Positions 10,711 to 22,762 of a stretch of 64,000 nucleotides of DNA are shown here, piece after piece. This DNA is from Callorhinus ursinus. Lineage: Eukaryota; Chordata; Mammalia; Carnivora; Otariidae. The notes under the pieces were generated by a model. That model saw only the letters and a list, made by a program, of their open reading frames with translations, was not told the origin of the DNA and ran no database searches. The stretch's first letter is position 1. Each line of letters begins with the position of its first letter. Where the stretch lies: positions 9,630,500 through 9,694,499 of the forward strand of contig NW_020312902.1 in assembly GCF_003265705.1 (NCBI RefSeq), read 5' to 3'. The position numbers and the translations under genes are program-made.

Positions 10711-12344
10711 TCAGGGCAAGCAGAAAAAGCTTTTTTCTTTTAAGTTCAGTAATGAACATGAGAAAGATAATTTAGATATGGGTGCCAGTGGGGTGGGGGG
10801 AGTTTAAAAGCTTCCATGAAGAATGAATAGTATGGCAAAGGCAAAGCATTATAAAAGACTCATCTTGTTTAGGGCAGGTGTTGGTTCATAAAGTGAACCC
10901 CTACCCAGAGGGCAAGGTGAGATGGAAGAAAGAGACAAACCACTCCAGAGGCAGGTTTTATTTGCAAGGGAACTTACATATGAGGCTTGTCTTGGGTGGC
11001 TGCAAGATGAGTATGTCTCCACACCTGCCTGTTAGAATCTTAAAGTTCATATAGAGACCTGAACTGGGTTCAGGTTCAGTCACATATACCATCCAGATCT
11101 CAACACATTGCTCTCTAAAGGCTGTATCCTTGAAAACAGTTCCCACTGTGGGAATGGTGAGTGGAGCATACACTGCAAGGATAGGGGAGGTAGTGAGAAG
11201 CCTCCCATTGCTCAGGTCCAGCTCTTGGTTGACCCAGTGGTCATATCCTCTTGGTAACCATCTCCAACAGCAAATGAGATTTTCAGTGTAACGACCAGGT
11301 TCAGACAGGATAGAAGGATGTCAGGTAAGGTAAATAAGTTGGTGTTCCTTTCAACCAATGTACAAAAAGAATTTAGAAACTATAAGGGCACAATTAACAT
11401 TTTAGGTAAAAATAAAGAAGTGAAATACAAGCCTATGGTAGAGGTACTCAAATTTGAGAGGAATTTGAAGAAAAGGCCTGGGGTCTTCACCGGTCCAAGA
11501 TTACTAAGAGGTGGTAGTCTAATCAACAAAAATTTAGTCATTTCCACCTTCAGCCTCACCATCATCTAGTGTGTGCCATTACTTCAATAAATCCTAAAAT
11601 GTTAATTTTCTGGTTATAGTTTCTAAATTTTTTGGTTTGTTTTTGAGATTTGATATTAACCCACTCTCCAGTCTGCTGGCTATAGGGACAACACAAATCA
11701 TAAATTTTGACCCTAGGTGTTTCCTGAGACCATGACCTGGCAGTGTGACCACTGATGGTGTGGCTCATTTTGATGATACAAAGTGCATGATCACAGGGTG
11801 TGATTATTTGGATCATCATTCCTCCATGTTCAGTAAGGTCAGGTAATTCTGTGGTGTCTAATGATATCTGTAGCTGTTCCCCATAAGACAGCTAAGAAAA
11901 TATTCAAATGTTCTTATTTCAGTACATAAAACAAATACCTGGAGGCCCAGAAAGTAATTTCTTATTCCATAGTATATTCTACGTTATGTATTGGTTGTTC
12001 TAATTTGGAGATTCTGAGATATTTTTAAGGCTGGGGCAAGTTTTTGGGTTTGGCAAGATGGCTTTTGATTCCATATAGGTCATATTGAAGACCTTGAAAA
12101 AACTGAGTAAACATTCTCTAGCCTTAGCTATAAGATATTTAGGTGCTAGAACTACAAATAATCTTGTATGTCACATACTTTCTCAATTTCCAAGCGTGTA
12201 AGCAGTTGCTTTAAAAGCAATTTCTAGGGCAAATTTCCCAATATGTAAAGTGTACAAAAGCCAACTTTGCTGGGTAAGGATTTAAATTTTTATTGTAGGC
12301 CCTCTATTTACTAAATGTGCAAAATTCAAAGGTTGCTAAGTTTC
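10711..12344. other. unassigned intergenic sequence
   Basis: No supported gene or family. The open frames at 11318-11569 (plus) and 11562-11819 (minus) overlap other frames, lack recognised domains and are treated as chance. Confidence 0.4.
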
Positions 12345-12475
12345 TCGGATCTTTATATTTTTAATCCAAAAATGAGAATGATAACTCCTATCTTGCCTAC
12401 CTCAAAGATCAAAGCAGTTAGTTTACATAAAAACTGTAATTTATAAAATATGATGTATCACACACACATTAATTT
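12345..12475 (-). mobile_element. possible MIR fragment
   Basis: Weak MIR-like block in minus orientation: 'aaaaatgagaatgataactcctatcttgcctacctcaaagatcaaagcagtta', as in 'tgtaaaatgrgaataataatacctacctca'. Confidence 0.5.
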
Positions 12476-12799
12476 TGCTACATCAAAAGAGAAGCACCTA
12501 TGGTTGCACATGATGAAGGGATAAATGGATGGTTTAAACACATATTCTAGAAATGAGAAGAAAATATTTGAGATAGTTTATATACAAATCATTTTCTATT
12601 CATTCCTAACTTAACAAATGAATAGGACATACTATTTGATTAGAGTATATGAACCATATCATATGATGATCCAAGTCATCAATGAGTAGGCTAACACTAG
12701 ATATTGTCATATACCATGGATGACAAATTTGTTGAAAAACTGAGGGTGACTATTTGGAAGATATTTGCTCCGGAGGATTTTGAAGCTTCCTCATTCCCT

Positions 12800-13305
12800 A
12801 CCAGGGAAGGGTTTTGTGCTAGATTAGAGTTTGTATAAATGGCTACAGCTTTTTGCTCCTCTTTATTTTCAGAGTCTAATTCTCCAATCTTTATATATGG
12901 GCTGGCTTTTGACTTGATTTGGCCAATGGAATGTGGTGAAAGCAATTTTGTTCTGAGTTCTGAGCCTAGACTTCAAGAGGCTTTGTATGATTCTGCCTTT
13001 GCTCTAAGAACTGTAACGACTACCATCATTTGAACAAGTTCAGACTATCCTGGAGAATGAGAGGCCATGCAAATACAAAGAACAGTTTTTCCAGCTGAGC
13101 CATCTTATTCCAGTTGGCCCTGAGCCGACTCTGGTGCTGACTACAAATATATGAGCAGACAGAGGCTGGAGCAGGTGAGCCCAGCTCAGACCAGCAGAAC
13201 TACCCAGCTCACAACTGTAAACTAGTAAATGCTTCAAGCCACTGAGTTCCTGGTGTTTTGTTACACAATATATAACTGTTAAATTAGTGCTGGTTGCTGT
13301 AGGTA
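12800..13305 (+). mobile_element. MaLR-type (MLT1-like) LTR
   Basis: Shows MLT1-type landmarks in order: 'ggctggcttttgacttgatttggccaatggaatgtgg', 'gttctgagcctagacttcaagaggc', a region corresponding to 'gccctgagccgactctggtgctgac', 'gcccagctcagaccagcagaactacccagctcac' and the terminal 'aaatgcttcaagccactgagttcctggtgttttgttacacaatatataactgtta'. The AATAAA region has decayed. Old class III LTR, no internal sequence. Confidence 0.75.
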
Positions 13306-14723
13306 GAAGATAGTACTGATTTTCCATCACTAACATAGTGACCTCCACTTCTTTGAACACCCCACCCCCACTTTTCCAAGTTCACAATTATGGTTTCCTA
13401 GTGCTGGGATTCAAGGCATTTCTTAGGACAGTTGGGATCCATTATCCCTAAAATTGTAAGGTGGGGAGGGGTACCAAATGCTCATGTTCATGCTTTCTGT
13501 TAGTACAGTATGTGTCTCTGTTTGTTGAGCCCCACAGTCTGGAATTCTGATAGTCTATTAACTTATTAGTGCCCCTTCCTTTATAATGTACTACTATTAG
13601 GAAATCATACATGAACAGTGTCCATTGGGCCCACATAACTTGTGGACTGACAAATCTATTACAATATCATTGCAAATTCCTCTTACTTCTCTCAGATATA
13701 TTTTGAATATTAATCCAAGTGCTCTTTGGAGAAATAGAGAATGATCTTAATAAATGATCACTTAAAAAAACAAGACCATGGGCAGAACTCATGCAGAAAG
13801 AGTAGATAAAACTTCCTCTGCAGGTTCTTCATTTGTATTTTCAAACCTGTCTCATTTGCTTGGCAAATAGCTGATGGTACCACTAAGAGAAGGAACAAGA
13901 GGGAGATGAGCAGCTCCATAGGACCCCATTGAGTGGATGAGAAAATGAACTCTTGGTGCCCTATAGGCAGTGTTTCTTATCTTATTGCAATGTGGAGTGT
14001 TTCTGAGTTCTTTGTACATGGTTTCTGCCCATAGCAATGGCCTTATTCATGCCAAAGAAGACATAATGATAACAGCAGCTCTATCTCTAAATCTTGCCTC
14101 TATAATTATAATGGCTTATGAAAGTTTTTGCCTCAAGTCGATATTTGAAGCCCTGAGAAAATAGTCCTTTTCCTTCCTAAAACCCACTAAGTGAGTGATT
14201 GGAGTAGATAAAAAAAATCACTTTCTGTATGATATCTTGTAGATTAATGACTACATTGAACCATTCTGATGATAGATAGGGAAATTATTTCCACTGTAAC
14301 TTAAAGAACTAAAACTGCTGTATTTTAAATTAAAGAGGCCTAAAATTTGTCAAGCTTATCAAAAGTGCTTGAGCAATGAAGAGGTACAAGTTTATAACCC
14401 ATTATGGAGCACGTTAATTTCTTAACTTGCATAATTTTTCTGCTTCATTACTGTTGGAGTGATCCTTGTGGAAAACAGTAATTTTGGGAAAAAAGTAAAT
14501 ATAGGACTGAATAATAGCATTCTAGGGAAATACTGAGATTTCTTCACTTGATTAGCATGTTGCAAATTAATTTTATTTCATTGGTATTGCCCCCTCTGTA
14601 GCCTCTGTATCCTAAGCTAGAAACACGATCTACTTTGTTTAATGATTAAATCCAGATTTGAACTCAATCCAGTGAAAATGTTATCCATGGTTGTAAGAAT
14701 AGTGAACAAATGGTTTAATAGTT
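13306..14723. other. unassigned intergenic sequence
   Basis: No gene, exon or repeat family recognised in 1.4 kb up to the target-site duplication of the L1 at 14742. Confidence 0.4.
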
Positions 14724-14741
14724 AGAAAAGCCATGAAGAAA
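14724..14741 (+). repeat. left target-site duplication of L1 14742-16958
   Basis: AGAAAAGCCATGAAGAAA here is repeated at 16959-16976 as AGAAAAGCCGTGAAGAAA (one mismatch). Length and A-rich start fit L1 endonuclease insertion. Confidence 0.9.
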
Positions 14742-16958
14742 AGGCATCCAAATCGGCAAAGAGGAAGTCAAACTCTCACTCTTTGCAGATGATATGATAC
14801 TTTATGTGGAAAACCCAAAAGACTCCACCCCAAAGCTGCTAGAACTCATACAGGAATTCAGTAAAGCGGCAGGATATCAAATCAATGCACAGAAATCAGT
14901 GGCATTCCTATACACCAACAACAAGACAGAAGAGAGACAAATTAAGGAGTCAATCCCATTTACAATTGCACCCAAAACCATAAGATACCTAGGAATAAAT
15001 CTAACCAAAGAGGCAAAGGATCTGTCCTCAGAAAACTATAAAATACTCATGAAAGAAATTGAGGAAGACACAAAGAAATGGAAAAATGTTCCGTGCTCAT
15101 GGATTGAAAGAACAAACATTGTGAAGATGTCAATGCTACCTAGAGCAATCTACACATTCAATGCAATCCCCATCAAAATACCATCCACTTTTTTCAAAGA
15201 AATGGAACAAATAATCCTAAAATGTGTATGGAACCAGAAGAGACCCTGAATAGCCAGAGGAATGTTGAAAAAGAAAAGCAAAGCCATCACAATTCCAGAC
15301 TTCCAGCTCTATTACAAAGCTGTCATCATCAAGACAGTATGGTACTGGCACAAAAACAGACACATAGATCAATGGAACAGAATCGAGAGCCCAGAAATGG
15401 ACCCTCAACTCTATGGCCAACTCCTCTTTGACAAAGCAGGAAAGAATGTCCAATGGCAAAAAAACAGTCTCTTCCACAAATGGTGTTGGGAAAATTGGAC
15501 AGCCACATGCAGAAGAATGAAACTGGACCATTTCCTTACACCACACACAAAAATAGACTCAAAATGGTTGAAAGACCTAAACGTGAGACAGGATTCCATC
15601 AAAATCCTAAAGGAGAACACAGGCAGCAACTTCTTCGACCTCAGCCGCAGCAACTTCTTCCTAGAAACATCGCCAAAGCAAGGGAAGCAAGGGCAAAAAC
15701 AAACTATTGGGACCTCATCAAGATAAAAAGATTTGCACAGCAAAAGAAACAGTCCACAAAACCAAAAGACAACCGACAGAATGGGAGAAGATATTTGCAA
15801 ATGACATATCAGATAAAGGGCTAGTATCCAAAATCTATAAAGAACTTATCAAACTCAACACCCAAAGAACAAATAATCCAATCAAGAAATGGGCAGAAGA
15901 CATGAACAGACATTTTTCCAAAGAAGACATCCAAATGGCCAACAGACACATGAAAAAGTGCTCTACATTGCTCAGCATCAGGGAAATCCAAATCAAAACC
16001 TCAATGAGATACCACCTCACACCCATCAGAATGGCTAAAATGAACAAGTCAGGAAACGACAGATGTTGGCGGGGATGGGGAGAAAGGGGAACCCTCCTCC
16101 ACTGTTGGTGGGAATGCAAGCTGGTGCAACCCCTCTGGAAAACAGTATGGAGGTTCCTCAAACAGTTGAAAATAGAGCTACCATACGATCCAGCAATTGC
16201 ACTACTGGGTATTTACCTCAAAGATACAAATGTAGGGATCCAAAGGGGTACGTGCACCCCAATGTTTATAGCAGCAATGTCCACAATAGCCAAACTGTGG
16301 AAAGAGCCAAGATGTCCATCGGCAGAAGAATGGATATAGAAGATGTGGTATATATACACAATGGAATATTATGCAACCATCAAAAGGAATGAGATCTTGC
16401 CATTTGCAACGACGTGGTTGGAACTGGAGGGTGTTATGCTGAGTGATAAGTCAATCAGAGAAAGACATGTATCCTATGACTTCACTGATATGAGGAATTC
16501 TTAATCTCAGGAAACAAACTGAGGGTTGCTGGGGTGGTGGGTGGGTGGGAGGGATGGGGTGGCTGGGTGATAGACATTGGGGAGGGTATGTGCTATGGTG
16601 AGTGCTGAGAATTGTGCAGGACTGTTGAATCACAGATCTGTACCTCTGAAACAAATAATGCAATGTATTTTAAGAAAAAAAGAAGAAGATAGCAGGAGGG
16701 AAAGAAAGAAGGGGGGGAAATCGGAGGGGGAGATGAACCATGAGAGATGATGGACTCTGAAAAACAAACTGAGGTTTCTACTAGAGGGGAGGGGTGTGGG
16801 GGGATGGGTTAGCCTGGTGATGGGTATTAAAGAGGGCACGTTCTGCGTGGAGCACTGGGTGTTATGCACAAACAATGAATCATGGAACACTACATCCAAA
16901 ACTAATGATGTAATGTATGGTGATTTACATAACAATAAAAAATTAAAAAAAAGAAGAA
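14742..16958 (+). mobile_element. young carnivore L1, 5'-truncated
   Basis: A 2.2 kb insertion bounded by an 18-bp target-site duplication. It enters ORF2 just before the reverse-transcriptase catalytic FADD, continues to the end of ORF2 (about 16506) and through the two-module 3' UTR to AATAAAAAATTAAAAAAAAG. The 3' UTR contains the inner module (16505-16670), an A-rich linker (16671-16690), a G-rich polypurine tract (16690-16805) and the outer terminal module. Few mutations against its paralogues here (2225-2434, 62597-63630) indicate a recent insertion. Dead because it lacks the promoter, ORF1 and endonuclease and has internal stops and frameshifts. Confidence 0.96.
14743..16506 (+). pseudogene. 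L1 ORF2 fragment (reverse transcriptase to C-terminus), broken
   Basis: Starts in frame at 14743 and reads through [16 protein letters not shown], so the reverse-transcriptase catalytic FADD (codons at about 14782-14793) is preserved. The first lesion is a TGA at 15247-15249, best explained by a C-to-T change at a CpG (CGA to TGA). The same frame continues to about 15670, then two frameshifts (near 15660-15700 and near 15730) move the reading to the frame used from 15707 to 16339, where a TAG (16337-16339) occurs. Downstream codons again follow the family to a terminal stop near 16506. The N-terminal endonuclease and most of the RT fingers are missing through 5' truncation. It is not a host gene. 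Confidence 0.93.
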
Positions 16959-16976
16959 AGAAAAGCCGTGAAGAAA

Positions 16977-19379
16977 GGTAATATTAGCTGAAAAAAAAAA
17001 GACAATTCAAATTATGCAAGTTAAAACTATCATCTTGGTCACCTGGAAAATAAATTTACATACTGAATTTGTGAGCCTTGGAAAGATGATTTCTATGCAG
17101 AATGTTACAAATTTCAGTTGGCTTCATCTTGCTCCCTATGAAAAATTAGGAAAAGAGAGACATGAGCTAAGAAAGGAAACTAGTTTTCAAGTTTATTTTT
17201 TTGTTCAGAGGTTATACAAAGGATAAGGCTTATGTGGTTGGTAAAATGTTTTTTATCTTTAGTCTTTCCAGTAAGTAAAAGATTTTTCAAGTGAGATGAG
17301 ACTGGGGGGCAAAGTGCAAATTAAGAGCATAGCTGTAAGACCCTTTGTTAAATTCTTTGCAAAGCTCAAGATGATCCTCTAGTAGTTCCTCTCAGAGAAA
17401 GGGGCTTCTAAATCCCCTATGGGCATTATTCTACAGCAGTCTGACACAACCAGCTTAGGGAAAGAGTTCTGTCTCCCTGTTTCTCAGCCTTCCCTTAATA
17501 CATTTTTTTTTTTTTGTATATCTAATCCCATCTTGCCCTCTGTTTCCCCCAGAACCTTATTTAACTTAAGCAGAAAGAAATGTTCTAAATCCCAAGAGTT
17601 TCAATTAAAGATCTAGAGTTCTGTTTCAAGGGTTCAGGTTACTCTGGCTTGAGTCATATGACTATCCCTAAATCAATTACTGTGTTCAGGGGTATATGCC
17701 ATTCTCCTTGGTCATTCCTGAGTGACATGTTAATGCCTGATATTCAGGCAGGATTTACCCCTTCCCACCTCAACAACATGTTAAGAAAATAGTGGAGAAT
17801 TACTTCACCTAGGAAAATAAGGGGCTATAACCAGAAAGGAAAATGAATACACTGCAGGCAAAAACATCAACTGTTTACTCCAACCTCAAATTCCTTTCCA
17901 GCCTCTTTTTCAGACTGGCAGCTTGTGAGTTGTAGTCTTCCCCTATCATGCTGTCAGCCCCCAAGTAACACACACAGTCCTGCTTGGCTTCTCACTTCAC
18001 TTCCTACTTCCCTTTCTGGGCAAACACACATCTCTTTACAAACATTCCATTAGTTTTGATGTTTGTCTCAGTGCTCTGGTGTGTTTGAAGGTTTTCTCTA
18101 AGCTCTGCTGACATTTCCTGATTGCTTACTATGCATGGCTTCTGTTTTCCTCCTGGGCCATCATTCTTAGAAAGGCATCCACTTCATCAATATCCTTTAA
18201 CACTGTTTGGATTTGTGGATGTGCATTCAAGCAGGAAGGGAGGCCTACCGAGGTGAGCAGACTCTCACTGATGTGTTTTGTCAAGTACCAGGAACATTTC
18301 ATGGTAAACAGAGGAGCAGGCTTAGACAGGCAGACTGCTCCTTTCATCATGGGGCTTTAATAGGATGGAACTGGTGGGTCATGGAGGAAATGCTTGGGTG
18401 ACAAGGAAGGGACATTTGGCGAATATGTGTAGGTTAGACTCTTACATTTTATCTCTCTGGCAGAATATCAAGTCTTGAATACTTTTATCTGAGGCTGAGA
18501 AACAGTCCCACCACTCCAGCTTGGGTCGCACAAAACTGTAGCATTCAGTGTGTATTCCACAGCTTGCCACCTGCTCATTGAGAATACCCTCTGATATCCT
18601 TGATTGGTCCAGGCATTTCTAGCCAGGATCATAATATAGGAATGACAAAACTCTGTCTCAAAGATGCCACTATAGATGCAGTTCTCCACGTCTGGTACAC
18701 AGTTCTGAGAGTGGAATGGTGAATTTAAATTCCTGGATGGCTCCAGGCTGTCACTCAGAACCTCAACAGTCACCTTTGTAACGGTTGTCATTTGATCACA
18801 ATGTGGATTGTAGAAGAAAGCTTATATGATGTGCTACAAAAGGACTGACTTTTTTCCCTTTTCAGACTTTCACCAACTTCTACTATCCTTGGATGATCCT
18901 TGCCTGAATTATTGATTACATTGTTGTTGACAGAATGTTAATTTTCTAATACTACTGTTCTTTGTGCTGTTAAAAGCTGGTATTCTTTACAGCAAGAATT
19001 TGACTTGGGAAAGTAAATGTTTTAAATGCAGAGTATGAAATATTTATGTTATCATCGATGTAAAGTATCCCATGAAATACTTGTTGTGTTTCATAAGTAA
19101 CCAAGGAAAACCATGTATTCTATATGGCAATATTCTATATTGCCATTCTATGTGGCAAATGTATGCAGCTGTGCTTCTCATTCTTTGGACAGAATAGAGA
19201 CCCATTAGAATTCTTATTGCCTATTCACTTGGTCATTTTCCACCCTATTTCTACAGGCAGTGATTCCACTTATCGCCTTATAGTGCTGACTCTATCAAAT
19301 TAATCTCTTAAAGGGTTGGCCACAGTATTTTGGGAGTATGGTGGGATGTTGCATATTTTTCAGTGTCTTATAGTTCAGA
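16977..19379. other. unassigned intergenic sequence
   Basis: 2.4 kb with a poly-T at 17503-17515 and no repeat family or exon that I can defend. An open frame of 107 codons (minus, 18791-18468) and one of 73 codons (minus, 18350-18129) are the longest here; neither shows a known domain, and both fit chance open frames. Confidence 0.4.
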
Positions 19380-19500
19380 GAGTACAGGGCTAGGAGTCTG
19401 GAGCAGAGATGCTGTCAACCAGATTGTGACCTTCAATTTCCATGTCTACTAAATGAAGATGTTTGGATTTACTTCCTTTTAGTTCTAACATTGATTGGTC
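19380..19500 (-). mobile_element. possible MIR fragment
   Basis: A MIR-like order in minus orientation: 'ctaggagtctggagcagagatgctgtc', 'gattgtgaccttcaatttccatgtctactaaatgaagatg'. Low support. Confidence 0.4.
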
Positions 19501-19664
19501 CCGGAATTCTGTGCCTCTACAACTTCTCATGAATGTTTTGGATGGATTCCAGAGGACTTTTTATAAAGCCTTCACCATTTTAAGATATTAAAGAACACTT
19601 CTAAAAGTTTCCATGCTTCTAAAAAAATTAAGAGTATAAGCCATATTGTAGATAGAAAATCTGG

Positions 19665-19955
19665 TATCATCATTATCACTGTTATTGTTATCATCACAAT
19701 TATCATAACCATCAACCTCCACATCATCACCAACATTTATTCAATGCATTTTATGTTCTAGACCTGATGATAAAGACATTATATGTATTCTCTCATGTGA
19801 CCTTGCCATAAAAGCTACTAGCATTATTTAATTTCATAGATGAGAAAAATAAATTGGAAGAGAGTTTGCCTAAGGCTGCACAAGTCGGAAATGATGGAAC
19901 ACAGTTCCCAAAGTCAGTTGAGTCTGACTCCAAAGTGTATGTCCTCCACTGCTAT
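19665..19955 (+). mobile_element. MIR SINE with adjoining ATC-rich stretch
   Basis: A TCATCA/TTATCA-rich lead-in (19665-19735) precedes a plus-orientation MIR: 'aacatttattcaatgcattttatgttctagacc', 'ttatttaatttcatagatgagaaaaataaattggaag', 'gcctaaggctgcacaagtcggaaatgatgg' and 'tcagttgagtctgactccaaag'. Confidence 0.8.
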
Positions 19956-21025
19956 TCTGTAGTCACCTGTTGGACACAATTAATGAGATAAATTATTAAA
20001 TTCTTTACAAGATTAAGCAGTAGAGCAAGAATGTGTTTTTCCATTTTTTATATGGGTGCCCTACACCCATGCATACCGACCCTATACATCAATGCCCATC
20101 CTTAAATTTTACCTCTATCCAATGAAAATGGGCCCCAAATTTGTCCATGATAAGGTTGCCAAAACCAGGGCATCAGACTTCAAAATGTTTCCCTTCGGTG
20201 CTCTTTTGTTTTAAACCTCCCTTTTGAAGAACTTAGTTGCCCTGCTTCTTCATTTCTATGTTAGAATTTTTTCTTTCACTTATTCCCATGTATTTCTAGG
20301 ATTGAATATTCCAGTGACTCATTACATTTTAGAAATATTTTCTCATGGTAAAAGGCAAACAAAAGGTCCAAAAAACAGCCATTTCTGTGCTGATATCCCT
20401 AGTTAGAAAACAAATGATAGAACAAGGAATATTTGCTAATTTTTTCTCCTACCAAACTTTTGACAATAGAAACAGTTACTTTGATTTGTTTCATTTCTTT
20501 ACCAAAGAGTGAGTTTTTCATTACTCAGTGAGAAAGAAGACAATTCTCATAGAGTTACCCAGGGAGCTCAGACTCCTTCCCACTCCAATCTGCCATTTGG
20601 GTGGACTTATATGGATTTTCAGAGGCCAGAAGCAGAGAGAAGATGACTGAGAATTTGCCTATGTTCTGTTACTCTCATATATTTATTTAACATGCTTCCA
20701 GATATTTCCTGTGACCTTGGGTTGTACATTTAAAAATTAAAACCTTTAATTTTCTACTCAATTTGAGGAAGGAAATTTTGCAAGTGAATTTTTATGGTGG
20801 CAGTCATTTTAACATGTCATCATAAGGAAAATGGCAAAAGAAGTAGAATCTGAATGTAGGATTGATTATTCATATGCCCATATTAAGTGCCTGTTGGCTT
20901 GTCCTATTCTATGCCTGGTTTTATAAGCTCATAGTGGTGAGAACCAAAACAGCAACAAAACAGATTTGGGCTCTGTCTCTATGGGGGGAATGTATGCTTT
21001 TATATATATTTCCCATGTATCTGTC
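19956..21025. other. unassigned intergenic sequence
   Basis: No repeat or gene assigned. A weak L2-like phrase near 20870-20990 is too diverged to call. Confidence 0.35.
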
Positions 21026-21112
21026 CATCTGTATAGTTCACTTGACTATATTTTCCTCATGCCAGCCCTATGAGGTTGGATTAATTATCCCCATATTACA
21101 GATGACTATGCA
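21026..21112 (+). mobile_element. MIR fragment
   Basis: Short plus-orientation MIR core: 'attttcctcatgccagccctatgaggttggattaattatccccatattacagatga'. Confidence 0.7.
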
Positions 21113-21514
21113 AAACAATATGTACAATGCATACAATACTCATTGGATAGTGAGTGGAGGATGGAGGAAGTGCATTGGATTAGATATTTTCCTTTCAGGT
21201 ATTTCCCATCCAGTAGTTGTGGAATCAAGAAGAAACATGTGAAAGTTCAAGAACACATGGTACCTTATTATTATTCATAAGCCTGGATCATTCAGATGAA
21301 ACATAGAAAAAAAAAGATTAGTGAAAGGAGGTGTTTACTATTGGGCAAGGTCAGTATCTGAAGAAAAGACAGTAGTTGAGATGAGAGAACAACCCACATT
21401 GTGAATTTTCCAATTATACCCATATATCACATATCGAATTAGGAAGATGGGATTGGAACTAAAGGAGTTGATCTGGGAAGATATATATTCTTATGCATAA
21501 CATACTTATTATTT

Positions 21515-21650
21515 ATGTTAGAGACTTTATCTTAACTATTTCTCCCATGTGATTTGTATTATTATCCTGATTTTACAGAGAGCGAGACTACACTATAGAA
21601 CAAAGTGTACATAATGCCTAAGTTTCCAATTTCTATGTAGGTATTTCACT
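21515..21650 (+). mobile_element. possible MIR fragment
   Basis: MIR-like words: 'tctcccatgtgatttgtattattatcctgattttacagagagcgagac'. The remainder is decayed. Confidence 0.5.
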
Positions 21651-22713
21651 GTCCAAGCAGGGGATGCAGAGGCAAGTGGTGTTATAAAGAAGGAGATACA
21701 TAATTATTTTGTTAAACATCTAGATGTAGACTTATCTGACAGCATTTTCCCAGTTGGTTTGTTTGTTTGCTTGTTTTAGCTTAAGGGACTGAGGACACAG
21801 TTTATATTAGATTTTTGTCACTGTAATCAAGACAGTCCTGATTTTAGTGTGGAAAAATGGAAGGGACAACCTTAGACTGTGGGTATGGCTCAGGGTCCTT
21901 CTAGCAGAGGAGCTGGGGAAATTATGCAGGGTGAATTTTGTTTTTCTTTTCATTTGTTACAAAGACTCTCCTTACCAAATCAATTATCACATCAGTATAA
22001 CTGAGAAGTTTTCTTTTTTTTCTACTTCTATGAAAGGGAACTTGCAAATTTCTGACTAAGCTAAGCAAAAGATAAAGCAGAAAAAGACCGATATTTATTA
22101 TGAAACATCTAAAACCAGTGCTGTCTCACTTAGGCTGATTTAGATTTATTCAAGTGTTAGAAGCTGGGAAGAGGTGAGTTCTTCCCTACCCAAACACCAT
22201 TCATTTTATTTGCACTGGCTGCTTTCCAGACAGCTGTTGCCCTTTCCCTTTCTCATGTCTTTTTCCTCCCTTTATCAATTAGTCAATTATTCAGTGTGTC
22301 TTTCTGACTCCCTTTTACATCCCTTTCCTGTTATTTTTCATCTCAAGGAGATAAACCTTCAGAGAGAGAAACCTCTAACCTTGCAATAACCCCATGATGG
22401 ATGACTCTGCCAATTATCTTCTTAAAGGGATACAATGCAGGTTTTATGTATCTCCGGAATGCTACATTCTCAATCCCTTATCCCATACTCAAAGAGAAAG
22501 TGGTAGGTTTCCTGACTTCACACCTTAAATAGAGGTTGCCTTTTCTCTTTCCCTGTGGTTTTGGATGATCATAACTTAACTAATAAAGTTTGAGGTAATG
22601 GGGAAAAGGGAGGTAAATTTGGGGTTTATAATGAGAATGATCCTTTACCATTCCCAACAGATCTCAAGGTCTCTGTGTAGGCATTAATGAAATAAGGGTT
22701 TCAGGACTCATAA
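21651..22713. other. unassigned intergenic sequence
   Basis: No gene or repeat family recognised before the (CA)n tract. Confidence 0.35.
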
Positions 22714-22715
22714 AC

Positions 22716-22759
<44 letters not shown>
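22714..22759. repeat. (CA)n microsatellite, about 23 units
   Basis: An uninterrupted AC dinucleotide run of about 46 bp, long enough to be length-polymorphic and to adopt Z-DNA. Confidence 0.97.

Positions 22760-22762
<3 letters not shown>

Noticed and set aside
14794..16392. Several long overlapping open frames taken at first as a possible gene cluster
   Set aside because: All are pieces or shadow frames of one broken L1 ORF2 bounded by an L1-type target-site duplication.
18468..18791. 107-codon minus-strand open frame
   Set aside because: No recognised domain and no splice or promoter context; length is within chance for this much sequence.
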